NCBI GenBank assembly: GCA_903899985.1
Contig: CAIULL010000233.1
Location: 1-64,000 of the forward strand
Length of the DNA stretch: 64,000 bases
From: an uncultured Schlesneria sp.
GTDB lineage: Bacteria > Planctomycetota > Planctomycetia > Planctomycetales > Planctomycetaceae
Direction of reading: 5' to 3'
Below are positions 28,501 to 37,470 of the stretch, in pieces. The notes under the pieces were generated by a model. That model searched no databases, had not been told where the DNA came from, and saw nothing but the letters and a program-made list of their open reading frames with translations. The number at the start of each line of letters is the position of its first letter. Positions within the stretch are counted from its first letter, which is position 1. The translations under genes and the position numbers were made by a program.

Positions 28501-29161
28501 TTTCGTTCGTTTTTTCCAGCTGACTTTGACGCTCGGCGAGGATATTTGTCTGGCGATTACTTTGTAAGCAGGCGAAGACGAGGAAGATATCCTCGAAAAT
28601 CACCCAGCCTGCATGTTCGATCCAGCGCACATGGCTGACCACTTCGTCACCATAGATTGACATCGGCCAGAGATAACCTCGCAAAAAGTGGTCCGTCGCA
28701 GTGACCAGCGAAGCGGTGATCAGTACTCGCCAGTCCCGATAGAACATGAGAAATGCGAGTGATCCAAACACAAGAAAGTGAGTCTCGATCCGTCCACCAG
28801 TAAGATGAATCAGTAAGCCGGCCATGAGCATTTGCGCGATGGCAATCACGTGCCTGGTTTGGCTTAGTCCCGAATGAAACCTCGCTAGAAAAATTGGAAG
28901 GCTGATAATCAGCGATCCGAGTAGCACGGCCGCAAGGACGTGTGGATGCAGCTGCCGTTCCGTCCCCGCCCAGGCATAGGGCGAAATCCAGAGAGCTGTT
29001 GCGATTCCCGCCACAAACTCAAATGCAAGCAATCCTGCAAGTAATCGGTCGGTGACCCGATATTGACGATTCAACTGTTCCAGGGCGAGCTGTCGACCTC
29101 GTTCCGTCGAAAAGAATTCGACGGAACTTGCACTGGATAAAAGGTCAAGCAATTTGCTCAT
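25511..29161 (-). CDS. Hybrid sensor histidine kinase with PAS, GAF, two receivers and HPt
   Basis: 1216 residues. A multi-helix membrane sensor covers about 36-200, with a conserved-looking patch [25 protein letters not shown] cut here by helices and several histidines. A coiled coil (205-245) leads to PAS (245-362), GAF (375-530), HisKA with His559 ([11 protein letters not shown]), HATPase (N box [21 protein letters not shown]), receiver 1 with Asp851 ([11 protein letters not shown]), receiver 2 with Asp993 ([11 protein letters not shown]) and a C-terminal HPt domain with His1141 ([11 protein letters not shown]). All phospho-acceptors are present, so a full His-Asp-His-Asp relay is possible. 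It is preceded 58 bp upstream by a REC-HATPase gene that could be the output. Confidence 0.95.
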   Translation of the reverse strand: MSKLLDLLSSASSVEFFSTERGRQLALEQLNRQYRVTDRLLAGLLAFEFVAGIATALWISPYAWAGTERQLHPHVLAAVLLGSLIISLPIFLARFHSGLSQTRHVIAIAQMLMAGLLIHLTGGRIETHFLVFGSLAFLMFYRDWRVLITASLVTATDHFLRGYLWPMSIYGDEVVSHVRWIEHAGWVIFEDIFLVFACLQSNRQTNILAERQSQLEKTNEIVEHEVYQRTAEITRNQLSLRDSEQRIRAILDAAVDAVITIDARGIIESANPATEKLFGYNPTELVGKNINKLMPAPFRTEHDGYLARYQLTGEKHVIGIGREVDGVRKDGTIFHAELTVSEVELDTGRIFTSFVRDITDRKRFAAAISERTMLAELTGRIGIALTASGPLQKTLQSCAESIIQHLDAAFVRIWTISDSGDELELQASAGLYTHLNGTHARIRVGQFKIGKIAQERKPFLTNDVIHQSQEKEEREWARREGLISFAGHPLIVDNRLVGVMGMYAWRPLSDTEFESLTAIADGISLGIERKFSDTAVKRALVAAEHANRAKSEFLANMSHEIRTPMNGIIGMTDLALDTPLNTEQREFLESVKLSADSLLRIINDILDFSKIESGKFELDPQTFQLRESLGETMKTLAARAHEKHLELYWHISTDIPDWLIGDAGRLRQILVNLVGNAIKFTDQGEVGVMVEMVSRTDSIAVLHFSVRDTGIGVPLDKQSLIFDAFTQADVSTTRSYGGTGLGLSISKQLVQLMGGDLALTSAENAGSTFYFTIELPVTVAPEQTGDPTQSVALEGLRVLVVDDNPTNRRILEEVLLGWNMIPTLADGGATALDELHKAANENKAFDLILTDCHMPKMDGFMFVEELKKFPELARSVIMMLTSSDRPGASAHCTDLGIAATLLKPLKQSELREAIIKTLGLTDRQQAGLTAGQITPEPSTVQQLRVLMAEDNLINQRVATRFLNKLGHSVRVVENGEKALHALQEGEFDVVMMDIQMPVMDGFKATMAIRKQEELTGRHIPIIAMTAYAMSGDRERCLAAGMDDYVSKPINEASVAKACSLIHKFNRASVDPAVSHQSQQSTEAVPEQQVFDFPAALKRFEGDDGFVNEICELILNSIPDLITSLKSAVAKQDCESAGKAVHTIKGSVSNLCAEPTYHAAMRLEQICHEQQLTQLEDGTQGLIREVDRLMIALKNHLKKSEIPLGDAGTKARVISNV

Positions 29162-29219
29162 GTCAATCCGGCCTTCAGGATGTCGAGTTGGCCACGGCGG
29201 ACGACGGATCGGAGTTCCC

Positions 29220-30110
29220 TTACAAGCCCCGTTTCACCATCGTAATTTCATTCCCCTGCAAGTTATGGGTCACTTCGTCCATAAAACTATGAATCAATAG
29301 CGTTCCTCGGCCTTCGATCCCCTCCAGATTGATCGTGCCGATTGAGTTTGGCCGCTCTAACGGTTTGGTACCTGAGCCGTCATCAGAGACGATAAAGCGT
29401 GCTTCGGCACCAGAGAATCGCGAAGACAACCTGACTCGACGTGAAGCATACGGCTCATCCCGACGACGTTCCACCACCAAGCGGCAAAAAATGGCTTCAT
29501 CACCTTGCCTCAGTTCCGTGTCCAATTCCAAATTACCATGAAAGATAGCGTACGTCAGCGATTCGTAAATCGCCATTCCAATTCGCGTAATTTGCAATTG
29601 ATTGGAATGTCGCATGGTTTCGAGTTGATCCTGGAGGTAAGCAATCAGTGGACTGATTAACGAGGGATCATTTTCCAGAGTAAAATGCGATTCGAGCACG
29701 TCCAGTGTCGTAGGAACCTGGCTTTGATTCCGTTGCCAGTGGGACACGGAAAGGACATGTTTGACGGTCTCAACCAGATGTTTGTCGAGGGCACTTTTGG
29801 GTACGTAGCTGGTCGCCCCTGCTTTCAGTGCCTGGATGGCAATCTGCTGCGTACCAAAGCCTGTCATCAGAATCACAGGTGCACTGCATCCTTGCGATTT
29901 GATTTGTTCCACCAATTCCAGCCCGTTCATCCCGGGCATTTGCAGGTCCGTAATGATCAAGTCTGGAGTTTCAGAAGCAATCGCCGCAATCGCCTTTTCA
30001 CCATTTTCCACGCTCAAAAGTGTGACGTCGGCGATCCCCTTTTTCAGGAAAAACTCGACCAGCCTCCGATCAATAGCTGAGTCATCAACAATCACAATGC
30101 GATTCGTCAA
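29220..30110 (-). CDS. Response regulator fused to an anti-sigma-type HATPase
   Basis: 296 residues from a TTG at 30110, chosen because GGAGG stands nine bases upstream and because the receiver strand RIVIVDDSA then begins at the usual place. The receiver domain carries the phospho-acceptor in [11 protein letters not shown] and the Lys in VPKSALD. After a linker, residues from about 175 on read as an RsbW-type HATPase ([40 protein letters not shown]). Known relatives control partner-switching cascades by binding or phosphorylating STAS proteins. First gene of an operon with the large hybrid kinase. A STAS gene exists in this window at 63410, but pairing with it is speculative. Confidence 0.88.
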   Translation of the reverse strand: MTNRIVIVDDSAIDRRLVEFFLKKGIADVTLLSVENGEKAIAAIASETPDLIITDLQMPGMNGLELVEQIKSQGCSAPVILMTGFGTQQIAIQALKAGATSYVPKSALDKHLVETVKHVLSVSHWQRNQSQVPTTLDVLESHFTLENDPSLISPLIAYLQDQLETMRHSNQLQITRIGMAIYESLTYAIFHGNLELDTELRQGDEAIFCRLVVERRRDEPYASRRVRLSSRFSGAEARFIVSDDGSGTKPLERPNSIGTINLEGIEGRGTLLIHSFMDEVTHNLQGNEITMVKRGL

Positions 30111-30442
30111 TCGGAAATTCCTCCCAAAACTACCGTTCGTCAGTTCACACGTACACAAAAACTCAGCGACGCCGAGTCTCTCCAGAATAGCAATAAAAAC
30201 CAGAAAAACATCAAAATTAATGTGAATTTCCACTCATCAATCGGCAACTCTCGTTTGCAATTCGCTTCGATTGCATTTTTGCAGGATTGTCAGCCCTCTC
30301 TGGAGATGAGCATTACAAAATGGTTGACCATTGGTCATTTCCACGCGTCAAATTTCGGTCTCGCCTCTGCGGCTTTGGCCGACGCTGCTAGCGTCGGTCT
30401 GGTGACGGAGACCAAAAATTCTTGCCACGTTCGTGCGACGAA
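30111..30442. other. Intergenic region with nested hairpin
   Basis: Upstream of the REC-HATPase gene and downstream of the Rrf2 gene. At 30358-30413 GGTCTC and GAGACC enclose CCGACGCT/AGCGTCGG. It may end the Rrf2 transcript, but no strong T-run follows on the minus strand. No gene seen. Confidence 0.45.
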
Positions 30443-30874
30443 TTACTTCAGTTTCGGCCCTGGTGCTTTTTGAAATTGCGCCAGCGTCGTTTGTTGAAGA
30501 AAGTCTGACATCTGCTGGCGAAATTGGACAAAATGATGATGCAGCGGGCAATGCGGACCAGTACCGCACCAGTCTTCGCCAAAGGGGCACATCAGCGTTG
30601 TGTCGAGTCGTTCGAACGGAGAAATTACATCGTTGAGGGTGATTTCTTGCGGAGGGCGAGCAAGCCAATAGCCACCGCCAGGCCCGGGGGCACCATTGAC
30701 CATTCCCGCCTGCGAAAGCGTCGTCAGCACCTTAGCGACGATCGCTTGGGATAGTTTGCGGTTCTCAGCAATCTCCCGTGAATTGAGCCGCCTTCCCCCC
30801 TCTCCCGTGTAGTGCTCTGCCAGAAGGCTGGCAGCCGAGACCGCAGCTTGAGCGACCTTCCCATAGTGTGTCAT
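30443..30874 (-). CDS. Rrf2-family regulator with Fe-S-type cysteines (NsrR/IscR-like)
   Basis: 143 residues from the ATG at 30874. Winged helix-turn-helix at the N-terminus (KVAQAAVSAASLLAEHY, SREIAENRKLSQAIVAKVL), wing GAPGPGGGYWLARP, then a cysteine cluster Cys96-x6-Cys103-x5-Cys109 in LMCPFGEDWCGTGPHCPLH, close in position and spacing to the cluster ligands of NsrR and IscR. Divergent from the hybrid-cluster protein gene, a classic target of NO-sensing NsrR, which suggests it represses or activates that gene. A 10-5-10 inverted repeat between them is a candidate operator. NO sensing is inferred, not shown. Confidence 0.9.
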   Translation of the reverse strand: MTHYGKVAQAAVSAASLLAEHYTGEGGRRLNSREIAENRKLSQAIVAKVLTTLSQAGMVNGAPGPGGGYWLARPPQEITLNDVISPFERLDTTLMCPFGEDWCGTGPHCPLHHHFVQFRQQMSDFLQQTTLAQFQKAPGPKLK

Positions 30875-31071
30875 ACGACAGTTGTTCCGAAAATTGATGG
30901 GTTCGCGAGCGCGATGAAGATGTTCGTTTCGCAGTGGAGACTTTCCGTCTCCATCGATCATTTCTGTCTGTGGCAGGAAGTCGCAGCGACGACGCGTAGA
31001 CCACTGTTTCCAATTTGCAAAAACTGACAACCACGATTGGCTGAAGATAGCTGATTTCCCGTTTATGAGCA

Positions 31072-31096
31072 AATAAAGAAAAAACATTCTTTATTT
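31072..31096. promoter_or_regulatory. Candidate Rrf2 operator in the hcp divergent region
   Basis: Perfect inverted repeat AAATAAAGAA - AAACA - TTCTTTATTT (10-bp arms, 5-bp spacer, 25 bp in all). The size fits the 23-25 bp dyads bound by Rrf2 dimers such as NsrR. It lies 77 bp before the hcp start; a weak promoter-like TTGAAT (31099) with TATCGT 17 bases further follows directly, so binding would touch the promoter. Confidence 0.6.
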
Positions 31097-31173
31097 CTTG
31101 AATGCTGGGCGCATGGCGGTTATCGTGTCGACATGAGCACTGACTTCATTCTCCTTTCACCAAGGAATCCAAG

Positions 31174-32460
31174 ATGTTCTGCAATCAATGTGAACAGACT
31201 CAGAACGGAACCGGCTGCACCGATATTGGAGTTTGCGGCAAAGATGCGGATGTGCAGTCACTGCAAGAAATCCTGCTTTATGGACTGAAAGGGATGGCGG
31301 CGTACGCCAATCACGCGCGCCGTCTCGGCAAGACCGATGAGAACGTCAGCGCGTTTATCGAAGAGGGGCTTTTCGCCACAATGACCAACGTCAACTTCGA
31401 CATCCCCACTTTGCTCGAAATGGTCCTGGAGTGCGGTCGACAGAATTTGCGCGTGATGGAACTGCTGGATCAGGGTCACTGTGAACGATTCGGCAAGCCG
31501 GTACCGACAACCGTCAGGGAGGGGACCATTGCCGGGCCAGGCATCCTTGTCACGGGACACGATCTGGTCGACCTAGCCACGCTGCTGGAACAGACCGTCG
31601 GCACCGGAATCAACGTTTATACACATGGCGAGATGCTTCCCGCTCACAGTTACCCAGGCCTTAAAAAGTACCCTCACCTTGTTGGGCACTTTGGTGGTCC
31701 GTGGCAGAACCAGCAGTGGGAATTCCCCATGTTTGCGGGGCCGATCGTGGCCACAACAAATTGCGTTCTGATTCCGTCCGATCTTTATGCGGACAGGCTT
31801 TTTACGACCCGCGTCACGGCGGTTCCTGGCGGTACACGGCTCAAGACAGACGACTTCTCTCAAGTGATCGCCACGGCCCGGACTTGCGCATCCCTGACGG
31901 AGAACTTTGTCCGCGAATCAACAATCGGGTTCCATCACAGCGTGATCCTCAGTCTGGCAGACAAGGTCGTTGCGGCGGTCAAATCGGGTGACATCAAGCG
32001 TTTCTATCTGATCGGTGGCTGCGATGGAGCCGAAGCAGGACGCAACTACTATACGCAGGTGGCAGAACAATCACCCGAACAGTCGGTGATCCTCACGCTT
32101 GGATGTGGAAAATACCGCATCCGCAACCATGATTATGGAACCGTCGCGGGCATTCCGCGTCTACTTGATATGGGACAATGCAATGATGCCTATGGTGCGG
32201 TTCAAGTGGCCCTGGCACTCGCTAACGCATTCGAATGCGGAGTCAACGACTTGCCGTTGGAGATTGTTCTTTCCTGGTTCGAGCAGAAGGCGGTTGCTGT
32301 GTTGCTCACGCTGCTAGCGTTAAATGTCAAAGGGATTCGGGTCGGGCCAGTTGCACCGGCCTTCATTACACCCAACATCTTCAAAGTCTTGCAGGACAAG
32401 TTTGACCTGAAACTGATTGAATCCGAACCGCCAACGGACCTGGTTCAGCTTGCTGTGTGA
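31174..32460 (+). CDS. hcp: Hybrid-cluster protein (hydroxylamine reductase), short form
   Basis: 428 residues. The N-terminal cluster ligands Cys3, Cys6, Cys15 and Cys21 (MFCNQCEQTQNGTGC, GVCGK) are present. Hybrid-cluster ligands are recognisable: GHDLVDL, HGEMLPAH, TTNCVLIP, LGCGKYR, GQCNDAYG and SWFEQKA. The usual length is about 550 residues; here about 110-120 residues are missing from the helical first domain, as in the class III proteins described from archaea and thermophiles. The enzymes reduce NO or hydroxylamine and function in nitrosative stress. AAGGA lies eight bases before the ATG. Divergent Rrf2 gene and downstream protoglobin support an NO-response role. Confidence 0.93.
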   Translation: MFCNQCEQTQNGTGCTDIGVCGKDADVQSLQEILLYGLKGMAAYANHARRLGKTDENVSAFIEEGLFATMTNVNFDIPTLLEMVLECGRQNLRVMELLDQGHCERFGKPVPTTVREGTIAGPGILVTGHDLVDLATLLEQTVGTGINVYTHGEMLPAHSYPGLKKYPHLVGHFGGPWQNQQWEFPMFAGPIVATTNCVLIPSDLYADRLFTTRVTAVPGGTRLKTDDFSQVIATARTCASLTENFVRESTIGFHHSVILSLADKVVAAVKSGDIKRFYLIGGCDGAEAGRNYYTQVAEQSPEQSVILTLGCGKYRIRNHDYGTVAGIPRLLDMGQCNDAYGAVQVALALANAFECGVNDLPLEIVLSWFEQKAVAVLLTLLALNVKGIRVGPVAPAFITPNIFKVLQDKFDLKLIESEPPTDLVQLAV

Positions 32461-32735
32461 GCCTCGTGAGGGGAGTCCCTTTGAAACGGAACGCAGCGGA
32501 ACTGGGTGCCACGGCTTTACCGTCTACGGTTTCAAGCCCTGCTCTTCAGACACGTTGTCGAACCACAGGGACACAGCCATGTCGAAGGCTCAAAGTCCAT
32601 AAAACACCATGTTTCGGCCGCGATGCGATTCAAAAGGCGTAATCTCAACACCCTTCATCGCATTATCCGGATTTTCCACTGCTGTTTGCTTCAGATTCTT
32701 GACCCCTCCCTGGACTATTTCCAAGGCCGCGTATC

Positions 32736-33323
32736 ATGCAAACCATTGACGAATCTCGTCTCGAAACCGATTCGCAATATCGTTTCGAATTTCTCGCCAG
32801 CTTCATCGGTTTCGGTCCGGAAGATGTCAAGCTGATTCAGGGATCGGCTCCGCATCTGGGGCCGAGAGTGTCACAGCTTGTTGATCAGACTTACCAGAAG
32901 CTGCTTTCATTCGATGCGACCGCGCGTCATTTTGTCCCTCGTCAACATGGCTTCGAGGGTCCAGTCCCTGCGGATCTCCAGTCACTTTCTGAAGATCATC
33001 CGCAGATCAAGTTCCGCAAAGACCACTTGAACCGGTACTTCGTTCAACTGATCGGTCGAGCCTACGACGCAAAGATGGTGCAGTACCTCGACATGGTTGG
33101 TCGTATCCATACACCGAAAGCAGGAAGTCAGGAAATCAATGTTCCGCTCGTGCAGATGAATGCTCTGCTGGGAGTTGTTTCTCACACGTTGTTCAATTCG
33201 ATTTCTGAATGGCCCCTCGCCACAGAATTAAAGTTTCGCACCATCATGGCGTTTAACAAGTTGTTATGGATACAGAACGACTTCATCAGTCGTCACTATC
33301 AGTCAGCGATGTCTGAATCTTGA
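32736..33323 (+). CDS. Protoglobin (globin-coupled-sensor-like haem protein)
   Basis: 195 residues, the same length as archaeal protoglobin, with no transducer domain after the globin. Features are FEFLASFIGFGPEDVKLI at the N-terminus, Tyr53 in the probable distal B-helix position, and a likely proximal His125 in MVGRIHTPKAG. Protoglobins bind O2, CO and NO. It follows hcp by 275 bp on the same strand; that spacer contains no gene and no clear terminator, so co-expression is possible. Role in NO scavenging or sensing is inferred from the neighbours. Confidence 0.9.
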   Translation: MQTIDESRLETDSQYRFEFLASFIGFGPEDVKLIQGSAPHLGPRVSQLVDQTYQKLLSFDATARHFVPRQHGFEGPVPADLQSLSEDHPQIKFRKDHLNRYFVQLIGRAYDAKMVQYLDMVGRIHTPKAGSQEINVPLVQMNALLGVVSHTLFNSISEWPLATELKFRTIMAFNKLLWIQNDFISRHYQSAMSES

Positions 33324-33454
33324 TCCGTTGATCCCTATCCCGTAAAACGATTTCGATCCCAGTTCCGGCCAGCGTCAGTGTTCGACGCGAGGGCAAGTTG
33401 CGATAAAATTTCGCCTTGAATTGGGGGTGACATTTCACTCATTAGGGGGTGGCA

Positions 33455-34138
33455 ATGAGACGGATGTTTGCGAAGTTCATGTTGGCGGTCGCGATCACAT
33501 TGGTGATTCAATCGGGAAACGCTGGGGCTGGTGTCATTGTCGACAATACCAGTCAGTCGCAGGTAGGTAATGGACAAATTGGAGGAGGCCAGTTCGAGGG
33601 GCAGGAGTTCAACACGGGAAGTTTGAGCTACACTCTGGATTCGATCGTCGCTCAGGTGGGCGGGTTATCAGGTACAATTAACGGGATTGGGGCTCAACTG
33701 GTCCAGGACAATGGTGGCACCCCCGCTGGTGGGACTGTACTGACCACGTTTACGGTCCCCTCAATTGGAAGTTCCTTTGTCAACGAAGAATTCGATCCGA
33801 CAACGAGTGGTGTTGTTTTGGCCGCCAACACGAACTACTGGTTTATTTTGAACTATTCCTCGGGAAGTGGTACGTTCGGTTGGAATTACGCGGGGACCCA
33901 ATCGGCCAGCGGACCAGGCTCTTTAGGTGCTTACGCGACGAGTTTCGATAATGGGTCGACCTGGATCATCAACAACTTCGGACCCGGCACGCCCGACCTG
34001 ATCCAGGTCAATGGAACCGTGGTCGCGGCCGTGCCAGAAACTGGTACGCTGACTATGGCAGGGACTGCCGGCCTGTTTGGCCTCGCTATCTGGTGCCGAC
34101 GCCGGTCGGGAAATAAGTCGAAAAAGAGTTCCAACTAG
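33455..34138 (+). CDS. PEP-CTERM-like exported protein (choice-of-anchor R type)
   Basis: 227 residues from the ATG at 33455, with GGGGG six bases upstream; a GTG two codons earlier is possible. Signal peptide FAKFMLAVAITLVIQSGNAGA. The body (VIVDNTSQSQ, QEFNTGS, LDSIVAQVGG, LAANTNYWFILNY, FGWNYAGT) matches the pattern of the choice-of-anchor R domain. The C-terminal sorting tail is VPETGTLTMAGTAGLFGLAIWCRRR, with PET in place of PEP. Likely surface-anchored by an exosortase. A terminator follows. Confidence 0.85.
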   Translation: MRRMFAKFMLAVAITLVIQSGNAGAGVIVDNTSQSQVGNGQIGGGQFEGQEFNTGSLSYTLDSIVAQVGGLSGTINGIGAQLVQDNGGTPAGGTVLTTFTVPSIGSSFVNEEFDPTTSGVVLAANTNYWFILNYSSGSGTFGWNYAGTQSASGPGSLGAYATSFDNGSTWIINNFGPGTPDLIQVNGTVVAAVPETGTLTMAGTAGLFGLAIWCRRRSGNKSKKSSN

Positions 34139-34168
34139 AGCTAGCGTTTTGAGCGTTGAAAATCCGAT

Positions 34169-34205
34169 GACCCGGAACGAGCAATCGTGCCGGGTCGTCT
34201 TTTTT
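34169..34205 (+). terminator. Intrinsic terminator
   Basis: GACCCGG (34169-34175) pairs with CCGGGTC (34190-34196), followed by GTCTTTTTT. Confidence 0.85.
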
Positions 34206-34242
34206 AACTTCTCTGTCACATGCTTCAAGGAGATTGAGAACG

Positions 34243-34731
34243 ATGATGAGACCAGCCGTTTTTCAAAATCTTGATCACGATCGGTTTATGCAGGAAGCAA
34301 TCGTTTGCGCGAAACAAGTTGCTACCCGCCCGTTTGGCGCAGTCATTGTCGTCGCCGAACGAGCTGAAGTGATTGCGAGAGGTTTCAATCGTACCGACGT
34401 CAGCCCGACGTTTCATGGAGAAATCGATGTGATTAACCGTTGTGCTGAAAACAACCCGAACGTCCAATGGAGCGGGCTGGTCCTTTATACAACGGCCGAA
34501 CCCTGTCCAATGTGCCAGTCGGCCATCGAATGGGCTGGCATCTCAATGGTTGTGTTTGGTTCATCGATTCCATTTCTCAAAAGTCTGGGCTGGAATCAGA
34601 TTGACATCCGCGCGGAAGAAGTTGCCAAACGGACGCTGTTTAACAAATGCGAGATCCTCGGTGGCGTCTTGCAAAAGGAATGTGATGCGCTTTTTCAAGC
34701 TGCCTCAGCATCTGTTGTCAGTAAAAAGTGA
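34243..34731 (+). CDS. Cytidine/deoxycytidylate-type nucleoside deaminase
   Basis: 162 residues from ATG 34243, with AAGGAG ten bases upstream; a TTG at 34234 sits too close to that site. The zinc-deaminase motif is complete: His58-x-Glu60 (FHGEIDV) and Pro-Cys88-x2-Cys91 (EPCPMC). The RPFGAVIV and WAGISMVVFG patterns are closest to guanine deaminase/tRNA-adenosine deaminase relatives; with HGE rather than HAE and E-I-D after it, a purine base deaminase is more likely than TadA. Substrate not certain. It stands alone after the terminator at 34169. Confidence 0.9.
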   Translation: MMRPAVFQNLDHDRFMQEAIVCAKQVATRPFGAVIVVAERAEVIARGFNRTDVSPTFHGEIDVINRCAENNPNVQWSGLVLYTTAEPCPMCQSAIEWAGISMVVFGSSIPFLKSLGWNQIDIRAEEVAKRTLFNKCEILGGVLQKECDALFQAASASVVSKK

Positions 34732-34880
34732 CAGCTGGTGGTGTGCCTGAGAAATCTGCACATGAATTTTTGCATTTGGACGGTTTTCCTGTCGTTTTCG
34801 ACGCTACGACCTTCGGGTGTGTGACGGACGCCAGATGTTGACGTCATTTCGATCGAAGCGAAAAAGCGTTGTCCTGAGTC

Positions 34881-35375
34881 CTATTTGCGTTTTGCCGCCG
34901 GGGGCGTATCGATATCCTTTGAATTGTTCATGTACTTGGCAATCGGAATCACATGGTGGAGCCGGGTTAATCCGTCCATTTTCCCGTCGATGGTATGTGT
35001 ATTGAGCTGAATCTGTCCTCTTTCGGCAAGCTCCTTCAACAGATGCACGCGACCAACGCGTTTTTCGCCGTCCGACTTGACCATATCGATCGACACGACG
35101 AGGTCCATCCAATTGCTGCCGTCCTCATTTTTTTCCTGGGCTGGGATGACCAGCTGCACTTCATCAAGCGGTTTCAGTCTTCCCTCGTCGACAAGTGCAA
35201 AAACCACCGTGACACGACCAGTTTTGTGGTCTTGGACTGTCACCTCGTATTTCAACTTGAGCTCTTCCTTTGTCTCTCTAAGGTAAAAGCCAATCCCCCA
35301 CGCCCGGTCAGCCGCCCAGTAAAAGACCAGGGCCGCAAGCATCGCCAAAGGCAAACGAAGTCTTTGCTTCCACAT
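34881..35375 (-). CDS. Hypothetical exported or membrane-anchored protein
   Basis: 164 residues. One N-terminal hydrophobic segment (PLAMLAALVFYWAA) could be a signal anchor. The rest reads as a soluble beta-rich domain (LKYEVTVQDHKTGRVTVVFALVDEG, DEVQLVIPAQE, WMDLVVSIDMVKSDGEKRVGRVHLL). AAAAGGG stands before the ATG. No family recognised. It is convergent with the deaminase gene and divergent from the pentapeptide-repeat gene. Confidence 0.7.
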   Translation of the reverse strand: MWKQRLRLPLAMLAALVFYWAADRAWGIGFYLRETKEELKLKYEVTVQDHKTGRVTVVFALVDEGRLKPLDEVQLVIPAQEKNEDGSNWMDLVVSIDMVKSDGEKRVGRVHLLKELAERGQIQLNTHTIDGKMDGLTRLHHVIPIAKYMNNSKDIDTPPAAKRK

Positions 35376-35599
35376 TTGATATCCCTTTTCTTCGCATATC
35401 GTTTGGCGTTCAGCATCGCGACTCAGACGGGTGAACGAGCCATTCTGTTCCGGAAAAATGAAATTCAGGCCTGAAATTCCGGAAAACTTCGTTATAAAAT
35501 TGTGAAACAGTCATTCCATTCGTGACTTGTGGTTAGACAATTTCAATGTCGTCGTCCAGACAGGACCGGCTTCGAGTGACTTGATCGAGTCATAGTGGC

Positions 35600-36436
35600 G
35601 TGTTCCAGTCCATGGATCGTATCAGAAGTCAGCCAAAGCCGGTTCAAGTGAAAATGAATGGATGTTCAACGGAAAACACTGGCAAAGGGAAGGTAACGAA
35701 CGTGGAATTCAGGGCCCGATCGGCAACACCCTTTCGCCGGACGCCACTTTTCTCCCTTCGCATTTTTGTTTTTCTACTCATGAGCTCCGCCCTGCTCTTG
35801 CGATTCATTTCTTTCCAGCAACGCGTCGAAAGCGAACGGCGTCTACGTGAGCAACAGCTGCGCTATGCTCAGCAGGAACTGGAACGTGCCAGGGACGAGT
35901 TAAAGAATCAGCTTCGAGGTCCGCAACCGGATCGGCTACGATCGTTCTGGGAGGCAGATCTCGCAGGCTCAAAACTTGAGGGGATGACGATTGCGAGTAA
36001 CAGTAACGCCTTTCAGCGCGCTTCGTTCCGTAAGTGTAACTTGGAGGGAGCAACGCTTGAAGGTGGCGGAGCTTCTTTTCAATCCGCTCGTTTTGACGCT
36101 GCGAAGCTTGTTCGTGCCAATTTAAAAGGGGGCGTGGCGTCGTTCCAGGGGGCTTCATTCGTCGGAGCGGATCTAACGGGTGCAACCCTCGCCGGGGAGG
36201 GAAGTTCTTTTCAGGGAACGACGTTCGAGGAGGCGACCTTGATCAACGCGAATTTGTCGGGGAATTTTCAGGTCGTCAACTTCAGCGGGGCGAAGCTCGA
36301 AGGGGCGGATCTTTCGGCAATCGAGCGAGATAATCTCGCCAGTTGTTACTTTAATGACCCGCCCACGTACGACGCCAGGACGAAGTTCCCGCTGGGATTC
36401 GATCCGATTGAGCATTTATGGAGGCGGGTTGAGTAA
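35600..36436 (+). CDS. Membrane-anchored pentapeptide-repeat protein
   Basis: Up to 278 residues. A transmembrane helix (about 52-68, LRIFVFLLMSSALLLRF) is followed by an arginine/glutamine-rich coiled coil (70-108) and then 20 or more pentapeptide repeats with the A(D/N)LxX pattern (SKLEGM, CNLEGATLEGG, AKLVRANLKGG, ADLTGATLAGEG, ATLINANLSGN, AKLEGADLSAI). The repeats are grouped in blocks separated by SFQ-containing pentads, suggesting duplication of a ~30-residue unit. Predicted right-handed quadrilateral beta-helix; role unknown. The start is uncertain (GTG 35600, ATG 35612 or ATG 35654). Confidence 0.85.
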   Translation: MFQSMDRIRSQPKPVQVKMNGCSTENTGKGKVTNVEFRARSATPFRRTPLFSLRIFVFLLMSSALLLRFISFQQRVESERRLREQQLRYAQQELERARDELKNQLRGPQPDRLRSFWEADLAGSKLEGMTIASNSNAFQRASFRKCNLEGATLEGGGASFQSARFDAAKLVRANLKGGVASFQGASFVGADLTGATLAGEGSSFQGTTFEEATLINANLSGNFQVVNFSGAKLEGADLSAIERDNLASCYFNDPPTYDARTKFPLGFDPIEHLWRRVE

Positions 36437-36796
36437 ATATCAACAGGTGTCGAAAGAGCCATCGTCGTGAAATTGGTTTCCAGTTCACATGTTTCCGATT
36501 GAGCACGGGTTAAGTACGGAACGGGATCAATCCCTTGCAGCGTCGTCCCAATCGATGTTGTTGCCAGCCCTGGAACCGCAAGAGCCTTCTGAGATTTTGT
36601 GAAATCTCAGTTCACTTCACGTTACTTGGAAAAAAGTCTTGTTAACCCTCACTTTTTGGTTGAAACGCTACAGTTTTCCGATTAGCCTAATATTGTTGGA
36701 TCGTAATAAACGTCATCTGATGCAAAGACGTTTTAAAAATACTTCGTAAGCGAGGTCATTCGCTAAAGGTCGCGAATGGCCGTCGGAAGGAAAGTC
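36437..36796. other. Intergenic region with 9-bp hairpin
   Basis: At 36589-36610 a perfect stem CTGAGATTT/AAATCTCAG with loop TGTG; no T-run. The rest is A+T-rich towards the next gene and probably holds its promoter. No gene seen. Confidence 0.5.
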
Positions 36797-37435
36797 ATGA
36801 AGACGCTTCGGTCGTTAATTTCAGCGGTAGTTTTATGCCTCTGTTCCGTTGCTTCTGCGGGTGAACTCGTTCAGAACGGTGGATTCGAGGTAAGCGGTTT
36901 CAATCATTGGACGGGGTCGGCAGTTCTCGACAGCGTGAATAACTTCGTAGGCGGCAGCAGCGCTGTTGGAATAACGCCGTATGCGGGAGCCAAACAGGCG
37001 TCCTTTGCAAATTCCACGCCCGAAGTCATTTCTCAGAGTCTTTCAACAACGGTTAATGGGTCGGAAACGATCTCATTCGCACTCGCGGATCTCTCTGGCA
37101 TCAACACGGATTACGTGAAGGTCTATTTTGGAGGTACTCCATCGTCGAGTACCGTGACTGGAGGGACTTTGCTGGCAACCATCAGCAACACCGGCTCGGG
37201 GTACAACACATACTCCTACCATGCCACTGCGACATCGGGATCGACCATTTTAAGTTTCGTGATCACGAATCCATCAGGCAGCTGGGCTCTTGATGCCGTT
37301 TCAGTCTTCGAATCTGCAGGGGCAGTCGTTCCCGCAGTTCCCGAGCCCTCCACTCTCACATTAGCATGTGTCGCCTGCTTCTCGGGTCTGGGGCATGCTG
37401 CGCTTCGCCGTCGCAAGGTAAAGCTCGTCGCTTAA
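36797..37435 (+). CDS. PEP-CTERM sorted exported protein
   Basis: 212 residues from ATG 36797, preceded by GGAAGGAAA. Signal peptide TLRSLISAVVLCLCSVASA. The body starts ELVQNGGFEVSGFNHWTGS, a carbohydrate-binding-like DUF642/NGGFE opening common in this class, followed by strand-rich sequence ending in SWALDAVSVFE. The sorting tail is VPEPSTLTLACVACFSGLG and a basic end RRRK. Expected to be anchored at the surface by an exosortase. It has the strongest terminator of the three PEP-CTERM genes here. Confidence 0.9.
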   Translation: MKTLRSLISAVVLCLCSVASAGELVQNGGFEVSGFNHWTGSAVLDSVNNFVGGSSAVGITPYAGAKQASFANSTPEVISQSLSTTVNGSETISFALADLSGINTDYVKVYFGGTPSSSTVTGGTLLATISNTGSGYNTYSYHATATSGSTILSFVITNPSGSWALDAVSVFESAGAVVPAVPEPSTLTLACVACFSGLGHAALRRRKVKLVA

Positions 37436-37470
37436 CGGGGGGTGAACACAATTTCGCGAAAAAGATAGCT

